NCBI RefSeq assembly: GCF_963678635.1
Contig: NC_087067.1
Span: forward strand, 56,021,964-56,085,963
Direction of reading: 5' to 3'
Source of the DNA: Symsagittifera roscoffensis
Taxonomy: Eukaryota; Xenacoelomorpha; Acoela; Convolutidae
DNA length: 64,000 nt
A program made the translations under genes and the position numbers. Each line of letters begins with the position of its first letter. Position 1 is the stretch's first letter. This document shows positions 1 through 10,976 of the stretch, piece after piece. Under the pieces are notes generated by a model. It searched no databases, was not told the origin of the DNA, and saw nothing but the letters and a program-made list of their open reading frames with translations.

Positions 1-1925
1 TAATGCCTTTGCTCCTTGCCGTCATGACGTCATGGATGTATGAACGCGCAAAGCGTCATGTGTCCAGAAACACGGAGGCCTATCAATCTTTCCAGCTGAT
101 GTACTCGACCGGGTGCCTATAATAGAGTATTCCTGACACATAGAAACACCGTCACCTCAATTTTGAAACGGATGGCTGGAATGCCTGGTACGACTGAAAA
201 CGAGAGAAGGGAGGTCGGAACTGGGAGCAAAAAGTGAACGTAAATCTCCTGCCCTGCTGCAAGCAGAGACTTCTGGAACAAAAAAATTGGGGCAGGGCTC
301 GAAACTCTGTTGAAATGCTGCAGAAGGTGCTGGAAGACAGTGAGATGGGTGAACAAGAACAACATGCCCTGGAATAGGCAATGAACGCGACACGAAACAG
401 AAGTGGGTGGGGGATGAAAAACTCAATTGTCGTAGTGAATGAAAACTTGACCAAGTCAAGGAAGATTGATTATTGAGGTCTTTAAACTTTTTGTTTTTGT
501 TTTTGCTAAAATCTGGTTTGGTTTCGTTTTAGACCAGATATTGAAACTGTTATAAATTGTTATCTGAGATTGTTGAATTGCAATGGAAACTTTTACTTAT
601 TACTTATTTATGCAGGCCTTTAGGTGAGTATTTTACCTTATTTAGACATGACTGAAGTGTTTAATCTGCATAGGACACATCTTCACTTTGTGGCAACCTG
701 GTAGGGTGTGGGTACGCTCGCTCGAGGAGGGTGGGTTCCTCATTACCTTTTCTAGCCACAGGGTTTCTTAGTTTTAGGGCAACAACTAGGGCAACAGCAT
801 GAGTAAACAATTATAATTGGTGAGTAACTGTAGGTTTTTTTTAATGGGTGCGTGGCCGTGGCACAGTTCAAACTTTTTCAACAAGCAAGAGCAAAAGAAG
901 TTTTATGATGAAATGACGTAAGTAGTCAGAAAAGAAGTTTTTATCTAGGATGTTCCTCATGGTGCATATTTTGTGAAATTCGTAGAAAGCAGTGAGATGT
1001 AGGATGTTGCCATTTATGTCACGCTGTGAGTTGAGGTAACGTGTTTAAATATCGATTTCGGATGAGATTTGTAAGTTGATTATAGATCATTGGATCACCA
1101 CTTGAAGATATTCCGGAGTTATGCGTTCAATGGGGACATTGAGGGTACTGTCCGGGGAGTACGTGCCCCTCCCCCGGATTGGCACGGTCGACCCTGCCGA
1201 TGCGCGTCGAAAGGAATATGATAAGTTTTAACCGGGAAAAGACTGAAAAACATAAGAATCGAATTGCAAGACGGAAATCAGTCGAAAAAGTAGAGTGAAA
1301 AGCAAGAATAACGAAGCCTCTTATCGCGAGAACAAGACACGATAAGGTGCTTATCGAAAGAAGATCATATAGACGGAAGGTTTATTGGGACATTCGGGAC
1401 GGATCCGAACTCTCTTGCCATGAAATCAGGGAGATAACGACGTTATCTCCTGGAGAGTACGGAATCAGAGGCCCGGTGCGCAGAGACTGTTAGAGAAATC
1501 AACGGATTATTTAACTACTCCAATGCCCTGAACGTAATTTATTCACTCCAATATTGTTAAGTATATCAGAGCATGAGTAGTTAGATTCGAGGAAAGAGTC
1601 AACCCATCTCTAAAGGATTTAGTATAAAACTGTCACTAAAACATATTAAATTATGGTTTTCTAGCCGCATTTTTAATAGTAATCACGATGTCTGGGGATC
1701 AGAGACCCAGCTATGTGATTTTATTGCATGTAAACGAAAGCTGATCAAAAGTAGTTTGGCTGATGGCCTAAAAAGAGTAACTTATTACTGAGCCCTTATC
1801 AGACCAGAAAAATAACTGGCTAGGCCTAGACGGTTAAAAACGAGTATAATTAAGGTAACTGACGTCAGCAAAACTTTAATAGGTACTTTTTCTACGCCCC
1901 GTCACTGTTTAATGTCTGATTGAAT
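1..1925. other. No gene recognised
   Basis: I see no convincing coding exon here. An open frame without a Met codon runs on the + strand from 1299 to the stop at 1491-1493 (64 codons, basic, no family recognised). A GC-rich patch at 1130-1210 contains a TCCGGGG/CCCCGGA inverted pair (1151-1157, 1172-1178). A 9-bp-arm palindrome, GGAGATAAC-GAC-GTTATCTCC, lies at 1430-1450. The minus-strand open frames at 117-459 are low-complexity Ser/Phe/Pro strings and look like chance. Confidence 0.5.
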
Positions 1926-1929
1926 GTTA

Positions 1930-2655
1930 CACCTGAACCGTGATTTTGATGGGTCGTTTTTGATTTGTCACTTATGATTTGCTAACTCTGATTTGTCATT
2001 CCTAGTTGGTCTCTTCTGGATCGGTACTTCTCATTTGGTAAATCTGAATTGTAACTTCTGGCTCGTCATTTACGTTTTGTCACTATTGATTTGTCACTTT
2101 TGTTGTGTCCATTTCGTTATGTCACTCATTTTTTGCCACCTCCAAATTGTTACTTCTGTTTGAACTCTTCTGTGTTGTTAATTTTGGTTTGACCATTACT
2201 AGTTGTCACTTTTGATTCATCACTTATGATATTTGTGACTGATGATTTGATAGTACTGATTTTTCCTCCTGAGTTTTGAGTCGTGATGAGTCGTTTTGAA
2301 TTTTCACTCATGGTTTGTTCTTTCTCATATGTTTGATATGGTCCTTTCTGCTTGGACATTTCTAACTTATCACTTTTGGCTCGTCATTTATTGTGTCATT
2401 TTTGACTTGTCACTAACGTTTTGACACCTTTGATTGGTCACTTATTGTTTGTCACCTATGATTTTACTAGCCTGAATCCTGACTTATGTTGTCTCAATTT
2501 TTATGTGTATTTTATGATTTGTTAACTCTGATTTTTCTTTCTGATCATTCTGGATCGTTACTTCTAGCTCGTCATGTACGTTTTGTCACTTTTGTTTTAT
2601 CACTATTGGTTTGTCACTTCTGATGTGTCCATTTTGTTATGTCACTTTTTTCGCG
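1930..2655. repeat. Degenerate ~15-bp minisatellite
   Basis: The text cycles through variants of TTTGTCACTTTTGAT (TTTGTCACTATTGAT, TTTGTCACTTATGAT, and forms with CGTCATTTACG). The variants are too diverged for exact counting. A longer-range duplication is also visible: the block from about 1970 (TATGATTTGCTAACTCTG) recurs at about 2513 (TATGATTTGTTAACTCTG). Both copies run on to TTACGTTTTGTCACT-like text and a GTGTCCATTTCGTTATGTCAC-like end. No coding content. Confidence 0.75.
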
Positions 2656-3346
2656 TTTGGACAATTGATTTTCAAAACTCACAAACAAATCTTGACGAAA
2701 TTTTTTGAAAAACCTACCTCAACATCAAGATGGTACAGACAAAGTTGTATATAGCAAATGATTTTAAAATTCACTTCAGTTGATTAAGAGTAAAGAACAT
2801 AGTGAGTACTCTTATATAGGTCTTGCTGATTTTTTTTGGGAAGAGTGTTAAGAATTGTTCACGCTCAATTTTGGTTTTTCGCGGTTTGACTTGTTATTTT
2901 TTTCGAGTTTTGTGCATTTCTTCTTTCAAAAGAAGGAAATTTCCACTATCGATCTGCAAAGTTGTAGCAAAATTTAATCGACTTTGAATTTGAATAGGGC
3001 GTGTGCTTGCTCGTCCGATTCATTGAAGTCAGCTGAAAAATCTTGCTCAACTACCATTCAGTTGATCTATTTTTCCCGGAAAACTAATGGCCCTATTTTT
3101 TACACTTTTCATCTTCTTGCTAGTTTTTCAGCCACGGTTTGTTTTTGCAGCATAGTTTTATCATCTCTTACAAAACCATTATACCATTTAAAATGTTCTA
3201 TTTCAATTCAATTTTTGAAGAACTAAAGACAATTTTCAATCCTCTTTTAATTTTTTCATATCACAACTGCAAGGTTTCTAGTTTTATATCTTCATCTAAC
3301 CTTGCCCCTGAAAACATTCTAGGAGGAGTAAAAAAATCATCTTTTT
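2656..3346. other. AT-rich flank; dispersed repeat fragment at 2786-2850
   Basis: No gene seen. The stretch around 2786-2850 ends in GTGAGTACTCTTATATAGGTC and resembles 38340-38420, which has GTGAACTCTTATATAGGTCTT. This marks a dispersed repeat family. Element 1 is inserted at the T run ending at 3346. Confidence 0.5.
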
Positions 3347-3595
3347 TGTCATATCGCTACTGCAATAGCAGTAATTGATTATGTATGTACTACCAACCTA
3401 CGGTGCTTAGTTATTACTTTATGGTATACACAAGGTCACAGTGTGTTATGACATTGAGACCAAGTGAGAGGTCAGAGTTGTTCAGTGCTGATCTAGCTCT
3501 CAGTAACCAATAAAAAAAAAGAAACTAAATTCAATATAAAGAATACAGTATTAAATTACATCTGGTTTTCAACTGATATCGCAACGAATATCACA
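3347..3595 (+). repeat. 5' LTR of element 1 (249 bp)
   Basis: It starts TGTCATATCGC and ends CGAATATCACA, and its partner lies at 10118-10376. An AATAAAAAA polyadenylation-like signal sits near 3510. Compared with the 3' LTR it lacks about 10 bp in the A-rich stretch after AACCAATAAAAAA. Confidence 0.93.
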
Positions 3596-4593
3596 TGGCG
3601 CAGCCAGCAGGATTCGCAGCTCAAGACAACCGAACGGATATGGGAATCCCCGTATTTTGGGCGTCAGCAAATTTAGATCCTCCGCGGCAATTCAAAATCT
3701 GGTTCGAACAATTTCTCATGGCGGTAACGGTTAAAGAAAATGTGAACCCAGATATTATTTTGGAAGAACCAAAAGACATACTAAAGGAGCCACCTCCTCG
3801 ACCAGAAACACCTCGAGAGGGAGAGAATGAAGACGCGAGAATGCGAGGACCCTTAGAGACAAGCTAGCTAGGGATAGAGTATTGTTGGAGAACGAAGAGA
3901 GAAGGACAAGAGGCCCACGAGTCGGACACAATGTTTTCTACAACGAAGTACAAAAGAAATTGTTGTCCAGATATTTTGTCTTGGGGTACAGAAGGAAAGA
4001 AACGATTCCTACAAAATAACCCACATGCTGAAATATTGAAAATGACGTTCAGGGAAATCACAGAACTTGCAGAAGTTTTGTTTCAAAAGGTGAAATGTGT
4101 AACGTACGAAAGATACAAACTGTTCACGAGAATGCAAGAATTTGGCGAATCTCTGGAATCATTTCACGCAGCGTTAACTGCGCAAGCAGCCCGATCCGAA
4201 CTGGGAACATTGGAAAATGAGATAGTCCGTGATTTATTTATTTTAAAAATGAAAAACATGACATTTCAGGACACGCTGACATTCGAGACCCTAGACCCGG
4301 AAGAGGTCCTGAAAAGGGCAAAAAAATTCGAACATAGCAAGTTAACCACAATGTCGTTCCAAAAGACGAATGCGGCGGCTACAAGAGGATCAAGTAACAA
4401 TTACACGTGGGGAGTGAGAATAAAACAAGAACCTGTAATGCAGTTAGAAGTTTGTCAGGGACGACAAAGAATCAAAACAGAAAGGAATAAAACAGAAAAG
4501 AATCAAATAAAAGACAAAATAATAACAAGAACCACAACACGAAAGCAAAACCATGTAATAGATGTGGAAGGACGTTTGATCAGGGACATTTGA
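3595..4593 (+). pseudogene. gag: gag (capsid part), broken
   Basis: This is the structural polyprotein, N-terminal and capsid region. The ATG at 3595 uses the last base of the LTR, and the next codons are the primer-binding site. The first segment (3595-3867) has PVFWASANLDPPRQFKIW near its start and then an acidic, proline-rich linker, and hits TAG at 3865. Good gag-like coding text continues in another frame (about 3851-4010) and then returns to the first frame. There 3931-4593 carries a capsid-like helical stretch with YERYKLFTRMQEFGESLESF, GTLENEIVRDLFILKM and EEVLKRAKKFEH. So at least two frame changes occur before the zinc knuckles, which lie in a third frame. This fits a neutral, decaying copy, although low-quality bases could explain some breaks. 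Confidence 0.8.
3596..3616 (+). promoter_or_regulatory. Primer-binding site, tRNA-Ser-like
   Basis: TGGCGCAGCCAGCAGGATTC starts directly after the LTR. Its complement ends in the universal CCA and continues into a TTCGAATCC-type T-arm. From general knowledge of animal tRNA-Ser 3' ends, it fits that tRNA with about two mismatches. The site also lies inside the gag reading frame, whose ATG begins at the last base of the LTR. Confidence 0.7.
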
Positions 4594-5405
4594 AAAGTTG
4601 TGCAGCGATGGGGAAAACTTGTAAGAACTGTGGTAAACCCAATCATTTTGCAAAAATGTGCAGATCTCAACAAGTAAGTGAAGTTGCGGAAGATTCGGAA
4701 GGATCGGTAGAGGAATGCGATCAGATAAGTGAAAGTGTTGGTTCATGTAGTGAGTTTGAAGTTATGTCAATACAAGCATATCAACCGGAAAACGAAAGAG
4801 TCTCAAAGTATGTGAAAGATCGAATCAATGAATTAAGGAACAATTCGAATGCAGAAACGATACAAGTTCAGAAAATAGATTCAATTCGAGATCCAACGTT
4901 GAAACGAGTAAAATCACTAAAGGTCATGGTACGAATCGATAATCAAATAATACAACTGACAGTGGACACGGGAAGTCCAGTTTCATTTCTCAATTGGGCG
5001 ACGGCGAAAGAAATTATGGAAAAATCAAGCAAAGTAAGATTCATTCCGTCAGGAAAACTGAACTTGCAGACAAAATTCGTGGATTATAACATACAACCGA
5101 TCAGTATATTGGGAGCCTTGAAAACGAACCTTCGGTCGGCGGGCTGGGAGGTGAAAGGCGCTATATTTCTTGTTTCAGAACGTAAGACCAGATGCATCAT
5201 GGGACTAGATTTGCAAGGACAAGTGGGGATAGTTACTACACAAAAACCAGCGCCAAAGGAACTTACAAGGTTTGACGTGCTCATATGCGAGCAGTCAGAA
5301 GGTTGGAAAGAAAAATTTTTCACTAAATTCAAAAACTTATTTGAAAGACAAGGAATTTCAAAAAATCACATTGTAAGTTCAAAATTTAAATCGCTCCGAT
5401 TGTGA
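4518..5405 (+). pseudogene. gag-pol: gag nucleocapsid zinc knuckles and aspartic protease
   Basis: One open frame holds two cysteine/histidine knuckles: an atypical CNRCGRTFDQGHLKSC at about 4554-4600, then a classical CKNCGKPNHFAKMC (CX2CX4HX4C) at about 4620-4663. A Ser/Glu-rich linker follows. The retropepsin active site LTVDTGSPVSFL is at about 4954-4990, and the second conserved motif CIMGLDLQGQVGIV is at about 5190-5225. The frame then runs into the start of the RT domain (KNLFERQGISKNHIVSSKF) and stops at 5403-5405. Knuckles bind genomic RNA; the protease matures the polyprotein. The frame is shifted by one relative to the upstream capsid frame. Confidence 0.88.
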
Positions 5406-6148
5406 TAACAGTAAAAAAAGACCATTCAATAAAATTGGCGATGGACGCGAAACCAATTAATAGACAACTGTTCAAAAACAAATACCAAATGCCGAACGTA
5501 GATGACCTCATCGATGGGGTGAGCCAAATTGTTACCGAAAACAAAAATGGTACTCTATATTTCATGGTGTTAGACTTGAAATATGTGTACAGTCAAATAA
5601 ATTTGGCTGCAGATACAGCTAAACAATGCAACTTTAATTTTGTTGGTGGGAAATCAACCGGAACATACAGATTTCTGACAGGGCTCTATGGTTTAGCGGA
5701 TATGCCAGCCGAATTTCTAAAGGCTATGGATAGAACTATCAATCACGCAAAAAACACATTCTATTTTCTGGATGACATTCTTATTGTGTCGAAGGGAAAT
5801 GAAATTGAACATGGAAATCTGGTAGAAGCGGTACTAAAGAAATTGGATGCGGAAAATTTGGCATTGAAAATATCAAAATGCGAATTTTTCAAACAAGAAG
5901 TGAATTGGTTAGGTCATCACCTTTTAGAAGCAGGGGTCAGACCTAAAGTCAGTAAAACCGAAGCGGTTATAAATCTGAACCCACTGAAATCGCTTAAACA
6001 GTTAAGGTCGTTTCTGGGAAGTATAAATCACTTAGCTAAATTTATACCTAACGCAGCAAGTCTGACTGAGAAATTGAGACCACTTCTTAAAGAAGAAAAT
6101 CAAAAGAAAAAGTTAAAAATCATGAAACTCCCGGTAAAAAAAAATTGA
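5402..6148 (+). pseudogene. pol: Reverse transcriptase domain, N-terminus deleted
   Basis: RT of the Ty3/gypsy type. Visible motifs in order are VITVKKDHSIKLAMDAKPIN, KYQMPNVDDLI, LDLKYVYSQINL (first catalytic Asp), TGTYRFLTGLYGLADMPAEF, FYFLDDILIV (catalytic DD), LALKISKCEFF and VNWLGHHL. The frame opens at 5402 directly on the ITVKKD motif. The block of about 40-50 residues that normally lies between the protease-RT linker and this motif is missing, while the linker itself is still present just upstream. This points to an internal deletion near 5390-5402 that also shifted the frame. The frame ends at 6148 after an A9 run, where the next domain continues one frame over. Confidence 0.9.
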
Positions 6149-7034
6149 GTGGGGGGATGAACACACTGTAGTATTTAATGCTATAAAAGAGGCTGTTGCA
6201 AATATTACAAAAGTATATTATTATGATGCTAACCGAGAGACACGAGTTAAATGTGACGCGAGCCATGATGGGCTAGGGGCTACATTGGAACAGCAAAATG
6301 ATGAAGGTCTATGGGTTCCAATCTCATTCGTATCCCGATATCTGAATGCCCAAGAAAAAAAATATTCAACAAACGAACTGGAGTTACTGGCAGTTGTTTG
6401 GGCAGTTGACAGATATAAACACTACCTTTTGGGAAAACCATTTATCATTGCAACAGATCATAAAGTGCTTACATCAGCGCTAGATGGTAACAAGTCGAAT
6501 AAGACCTACGAATCTCGTTTGACCCGGTGGGTTGACCGGTTATTGCCATATCAGTTCAATATAGTTCACATTCCGGGGAGGGACATGGGCATAGTTGATT
6601 CTTTATCGCGTGATCCCTTCAATGATCCTTGGCCCGAATCAGAATTAGACGAAAAGTTTGTAGTGGCGACAATAAACTCCTTTCATGAAGCATTAGACTG
6701 TATGAACAGTAGTCTGAAAGAAATTGGGTCGCTCGACCGGAACGAAAACGTTCTAGAATGTTCTAGAAGGAATGCAAAGAAACAGTCATCAAGTAATGGT
6801 TGCAATAGCAACCAAAACTGTCACAAACGAACAAAGCTCGACAGGAACGAGAGAAAACAGTTTCCACAACTGCAAAAACAGCTAAACACAGCAGTTCAAC
6901 ATAAACCGATCACTTTTTTGTCAACTCAACTCAACAAACAGTCGTGCTCAAATCAATCGAAAATCGCAGAAAAATCAGTATCGAAAAATCAGAAGAAAAA
7001 AAACAGACTCAAGGAACGAGATGTCAAGAAATAG
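6141..7034 (+). pseudogene. pol: RNase H domain and pol linker
   Basis: RNase H degrades the RNA strand of the cDNA hybrid. The motif VKCDASHDGLGATLEQ (first catalytic Asp) is at about 6247-6294. WVPISFVSRYLNAQEKKYS, TNELELLAVVWAVDRYKHYL (catalytic Glu) and FIIATDHKVLTSAL (catalytic Asp) follow, then the tether motif YQFNIVHIPGRDMGIVDSLS at about 6550-6609. From about 6640 the sequence becomes a hydrophilic Asn/Gln/Lys-rich linker. This frame joins the RT frame through the A9 run at 6136-6144, a one-base shift that could be true decay or a homopolymer error. Confidence 0.88.
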
Positions 7035-7641
7035 ATCGTACGATTGGTGGTCGGATACACCACAGGACTGGCGAAACGACGAACGGGAAGAGAGTCTACT
7101 GGATCCAAAGTGGAACCGCTCAATGTCAAATGCAAATGAACATTCGGAAGAGGAGGAGATCACAGAAACAGTACAGCGAACGAGAAAAATCATTAGAGTT
7201 GGCCGGAAAAATAGGGATAGCTCCGACAGTGAAACCCGACCCGAGTGAAATGGCATCTCGAACCAGATCAACAAAGAGAAGCAGATCAGAGACTTCTTTC
7301 ATTCTGGCAACTAATCGGAGGAGAAGGCAACATACCGGGAAACACCAATAGAGAATTGGTGGCAAACACAGAGGAAATCAAGGAGAGCCCAGAAAATGGA
7401 CAAAGTTCAGTGATAATCAAACCAACCGCATCGGCGGAAAAAAAGCTAAGTGAGGTGCAGGTAATCGAGATGGACTTGACGACTACAGAAGAGGCTGAGA
7501 GTGAGGAAGAAGTATGTGCTATCCAACCACCGAAGACGTCGGGAAAAGTAAAACTGCCGAGCAGCAACAGGAAGAGACTCTGGACAATTTAGCAAAACTT
7601 TTCGACAAAAGTCTGTTGGCCGAATTAACAACCGAAGACAC
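7035..7641 (+). pseudogene. pol: Linker between RNase H and integrase
   Basis: This is a hydrophilic, charged spacer with several overlapping short frames. The best is 7245-7592 (Glu/Ser/Thr-rich). Just before the integrase finger a second frame gives DNLAKLFDKSLLAELTTEDT (about 7580-7640), which reads like structured pol sequence. No catalytic motif is present. Confidence 0.55.
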
Positions 7642-8754
7642 TTGGATGGACCGAATAAGACGAGTGATCGAAAGGGGAAACAAACAAGGCTTCGAACTAA
7701 TGGGACCATATACAACCCGTTGTGGTCACAGATGGCAGTGCAGGACGACTGCATTTTGGTGAAAAATCGTTTAGCGGTCCCAGTCCAACTAAGACAAACC
7801 GTTCTAAAGAGGATACATCGAGGACATCCAGGCCAAGAGGCTATGTTGGGAGTATCACAATACCTGTGGTGGCCGCATATAAACAAGGACATTGTGAATC
7901 TAGGGGAAGAGTGCCGTAGTTGCACCAGATATGGTAAGAATGTAAAACATCCTATTTCAAAAAACGCGTCAAAAACACTACCACTGCTCACGCAGCCGGG
8001 ACAGGAAGTACAATTAGATTACGCGGGGCCTATAGAAAGTCAAAAAGGAAAAAAATCTACCTCCTAGTAGCTATAGATAGATTCTCAAAAATTCCATCTG
8101 TGAAAGTTACAAAATCTATAAGCGGGAAGTGCACGGTAAAATTCTTGAGATCGTATATCGACACACATGGGATTCCGGAATCGATTCGCTCTGATCAATT
8201 TTCAGCTTTTAAGGGGAAAACTCTGCAAGTTTTGTTCGGAACTCAATATCGAACAAAAATTCTGTCCGGTGGGGGACCACCGAGGCTGTGGTTTGGTAGA
8301 ACGTACAATCCAAACTATAAAAAGAAGATTGGGGGTTATGTTGCTCGAAGAAAATAATAAATCGATCAAATTGTGTCTTAGTATCATAATGCGAGATTTG
8401 CAGAAAACCATACAAGTATCCGCATTTCAAGCGCATTTTGGCAGACTACCAAAAATGGAATTTAAAATTGTGAGGGATAGGTTTTTAAACAATTCTGATT
8501 ATTTAGACAAACAACACTTGGAACGTTCAGCATTGACCGCATCCCAATTGAAACGCAGAATCGACCAATCAAGAGAAAACCTCAAAATAGTATGGAAAGG
8601 ACAACTCAGCCGAGATACAACCCCACTGCATAAGCAGCAAATAACCTCGGACAGGGATAGAGAGAGGTCTAAAGCCCTAAAGGAACTGCTGGAGGCGAAC
8701 GCCCGATGGAACCACGAGAGAAGAGATGCGGCTAAAACGGGTATCAGACGATAA
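7642..8754 (+). pseudogene. pol: Integrase (HHCC finger and DDE core), frame-broken
   Basis: Integrase inserts the cDNA into the host chromosome. The N-terminal zinc finger is visible as RIHRGHPGQEA, then CRSCTRYGKNV (about 7810-7945). The first catalytic Asp lies in QLDYAGPIESQKGKK (about 8008-8055). The core continues after a shift at the A7 run near 8050 as YLLVAIDRFSKIPSVKVTK. The second Asp is in PESIRSDQFSAFKGK (about 8173-8220). After another shift near 8225, the Glu is in GCGLVERTIQTIKRRLG (about 8282-8335). A basic C-terminal tail follows to the stop at 8752. All three catalytic residues are still present, but in different frames. Confidence 0.88.
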
Positions 8755-10104
8755 GTGGACGAGACCGGACTACTAAATCCTGGCCTGCGAAAGGAGATGA
8801 TATATTCATGGGAGAAAGGATTCATCGAAACAAAGTAGAAGATCAAAGTAAATCCCCGCCTAAGACAATACTCAGAAAGGGCCCGTTAAAAAAAGTGGAG
8901 AGGCACTCACAAAACAATTAAAGGGAAAAATCGCTTCCGAAACAGACTCAACTATCAAGACGTCTACAGGCTCTATCTATCGGAAGTCGGATATTGAACA
9001 ATCAAGAACAGTTTTAACACAGGAAAATCAGCGAAATGCGAGTAAGAGCCCATCCGCAGAACCTACGAAAAAGTTTCAAAGGATCAGTTCCCCTGAATTA
9101 CTCGAGGATACAGGTTCCGATGAAGAATTGCAACGAGACATGGAGAATGCGGATGCGATGAACCCCATAGACAGATTCCAACAGAGCCAAACAATAGTGA
9201 CTTCAAAAGACACGGAAGCAGCAGGAGGTCTGAACTTAGCGATCAAGAGAGCAAAACCAAATCTGGCGGGTCCAAGTTCACCTGCAGAGGAGAGCGATAA
9301 AAAGAAGACGGAGAAGAAAGCTAAAGAAAAGAAGAACCAGAACAACTGACAAAATGGGACAGGCCAAACTGCGACGCAGCCGATCCGGAACAGGAGCAAT
9401 CAACTTCAACGTCGGGAAAGTTAGGTAAAAAAACTCAGATAAGTTCTACGCCTAAATCAAAACAACGGACAAAATTAAAATGCATTGATTCCCAGACACC
9501 TCCAGAGGACATACTAGATACATTCCAGAACCGAAATTTGGCACCTTCCGATTGGGAAAAGTTTGCAGACCAGTTAATAAGTCGTGGAGTTCAGAGAGTT
9601 GCGGACGACATTAGAGGAAACCCACAACAAACTTCGGAGAAAGATACGACATTTGAACCACCACAAGGATTCTCGGACGAGTCGAGTGCGGAGGAGTCGA
9701 GTGTCAGGCGAAGCTCTAGGCAAACGAAAAACAAGGAACCGAAAGGCTTTGGTGACCCGATAAAGCACTCGATTGAAGAGATTTCAGAGAATCTGACAGG
9801 GGAAGCACTCCTGAAAACAGCACTTCAGGAATATTGTAGGCAACTAAGAGACTTCAAGCAACGAAGCGACAGACCTGTGGAATCAAAATTAAGACGGCTC
9901 GAACGACACTTATTCATGCGAAAACTTGGGTATGCTACGCTAGATGAAGGATTGGAATGGAATCCGAGTTGGAAATTAGAGCTGGAAGAAAATTGAAGAC
10001 AGATATGAACTAAACCTTCAGTAACCCAAAAACTTTCTTGTGAACTGAGTACAGTAAACTCTTTTTAGGATAAATTATCCTACATATGTTCCATAATTTA
10101 TTTT
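8755..10104 (+). pseudogene. C-terminal reading frames of element 1
   Basis: After the integrase stop, gag-pol-like text continues in several frames. 8755-8940 has KEMIYSWEKGFIE. 9128-9349 is Lys/Glu-rich and ends in a KKKTEKKAKEKK-type basic tail. 9538-9996 (152 aa) has a Ser/Arg patch, VRRSSRQTKNKEPKGFGDP, then a helical segment KLRRLERHLFMRKLGYATL. I recognise no enzyme and no membrane segment, so this is not an envelope gene. It is probably the long C-terminal extension of pol, or a separate basic protein of this lineage. AT-rich text without a frame fills 10000-10104. Confidence 0.6.
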
Positions 10105-10117
10105 ACCGAGGGGGTTG
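10105..10117 (+). promoter_or_regulatory. Polypurine tract of element 1
   Basis: ACCGAGGGGGTTG immediately precedes the 3' LTR. The GAGGGGG core (10108-10114) is the only G-rich purine run nearby, as expected of the plus-strand primer. Confidence 0.7.
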
Positions 10118-10376
10118 TGTCATACCGCTACTGCAATAGCAGTAATTAATTATGTATGTACTACCACCCTACGGTGCTTAGTTATTACTTTATGGTATGC
10201 TCAAGGTCACAGTGTGTTATGACATTGAGACCAAGTGAGAGGTCAGAGTTGTTCAGTGCTGATCTAGCTCTCAGTAACCAATAAAAAAGCAAAAGAAAAA
10301 AGAAACTAATTTCAATATACAGAATACAGTATTGAATTACATCTTGTTTTCAACTGATATCGCAACGCATATCACA
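10118..10376 (+). repeat. 3' LTR of element 1 (259 bp)
   Basis: Starts TGTCATACCGC and ends CGCATATCACA. It matches 3347-3595 throughout, with about ten substitutions and a 10-bp A-rich insertion (GCAAAAGAAA) after the AATAAA-like signal. Confidence 0.93.
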
Positions 10377-10381
10377 TTTTT

Positions 10382-10976
10382 GTAAAACATTTTAGATGTA
10401 AAAAAAATTTTCACACAGAGTTTTATCAAAAGACGTGCAAATGCCAATAGAAGTGCAAATAATAGGAAGTTGGAGTACTTAAAAAATTACTTTGCAGTTT
10501 CTAAAAAAAGGGGAGTGTAACAAGGATAGCCAGTTACTAACATAAAAATTTAAGAAAAAAAAAACAAGAAAAATTGTAAATCAACTCAGCTTTTGCTTTT
10601 CATTGTTTCTGTTCTGTGATCTACGATTTCTTTTATAAATTAAGAACTCGGTCATTTTATAAGAAGAAAATTGAAATGAGCCCAACATCTGTAGCATTGA
10701 AATTTTATCAGTCAGGTTAGAAATACAATTATACATTAGAATTGGCTCAGGGCATTAGAACTAGGAACACAACTTAAGTTGATCACGCTTTCCTTGGTTT
10801 ACACAAACGACTGTCAAAATAACAAAACAACGCAGCATGTGCTCTTGTTTGAAGTTAGTTACGCCAATCAGAGTATCCGCAAAGGTTTTTTCCTCTTTTC
10901 GTTTTGTACACGGAACTAACAAGGAAGCCTTTTTGTCAAAAAATAAGAACAGGCCATGGAAAAAAACTACATGTAA
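10382..10976. other. No gene recognised
   Basis: AT-rich sequence with short A and T runs. I see no coding motif or repeat structure beyond low complexity. Confidence 0.4.

Larger units (their letters stand above)
3347..10376 (+). mobile_element. Element 1: Ty3/gypsy-class LTR retrotransposon, decayed
   Basis: This is a 7.03-kb full-length element. It has two matching LTRs (249 and 259 bp), each starting TGTCATA and ending ATATCACA. A TTTTT target-site duplication flanks it (3342-3346 and 10377-10381). A primer-binding site follows the 5' LTR and a purine-rich tract precedes the 3' LTR. The internal order is capsid, zinc knuckles, protease, RT, RNase H, HHCC zinc finger, DDE integrase and a C-terminal frame; RT before integrase is the Ty3/gypsy order. 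Each reading frame is broken by frameshifts, at least one stop and one apparent internal deletion, so this copy cannot encode its own proteins. By eye the LTRs differ at about ten bases plus one 10-bp indel, so the insertion is moderately old. Confidence 0.93.

Noticed and set aside
117-459. Minus-strand frames rich in Ser, Phe and Pro
   Set aside because: Overlapping frames of similar composition, no motif, no start or splice context.
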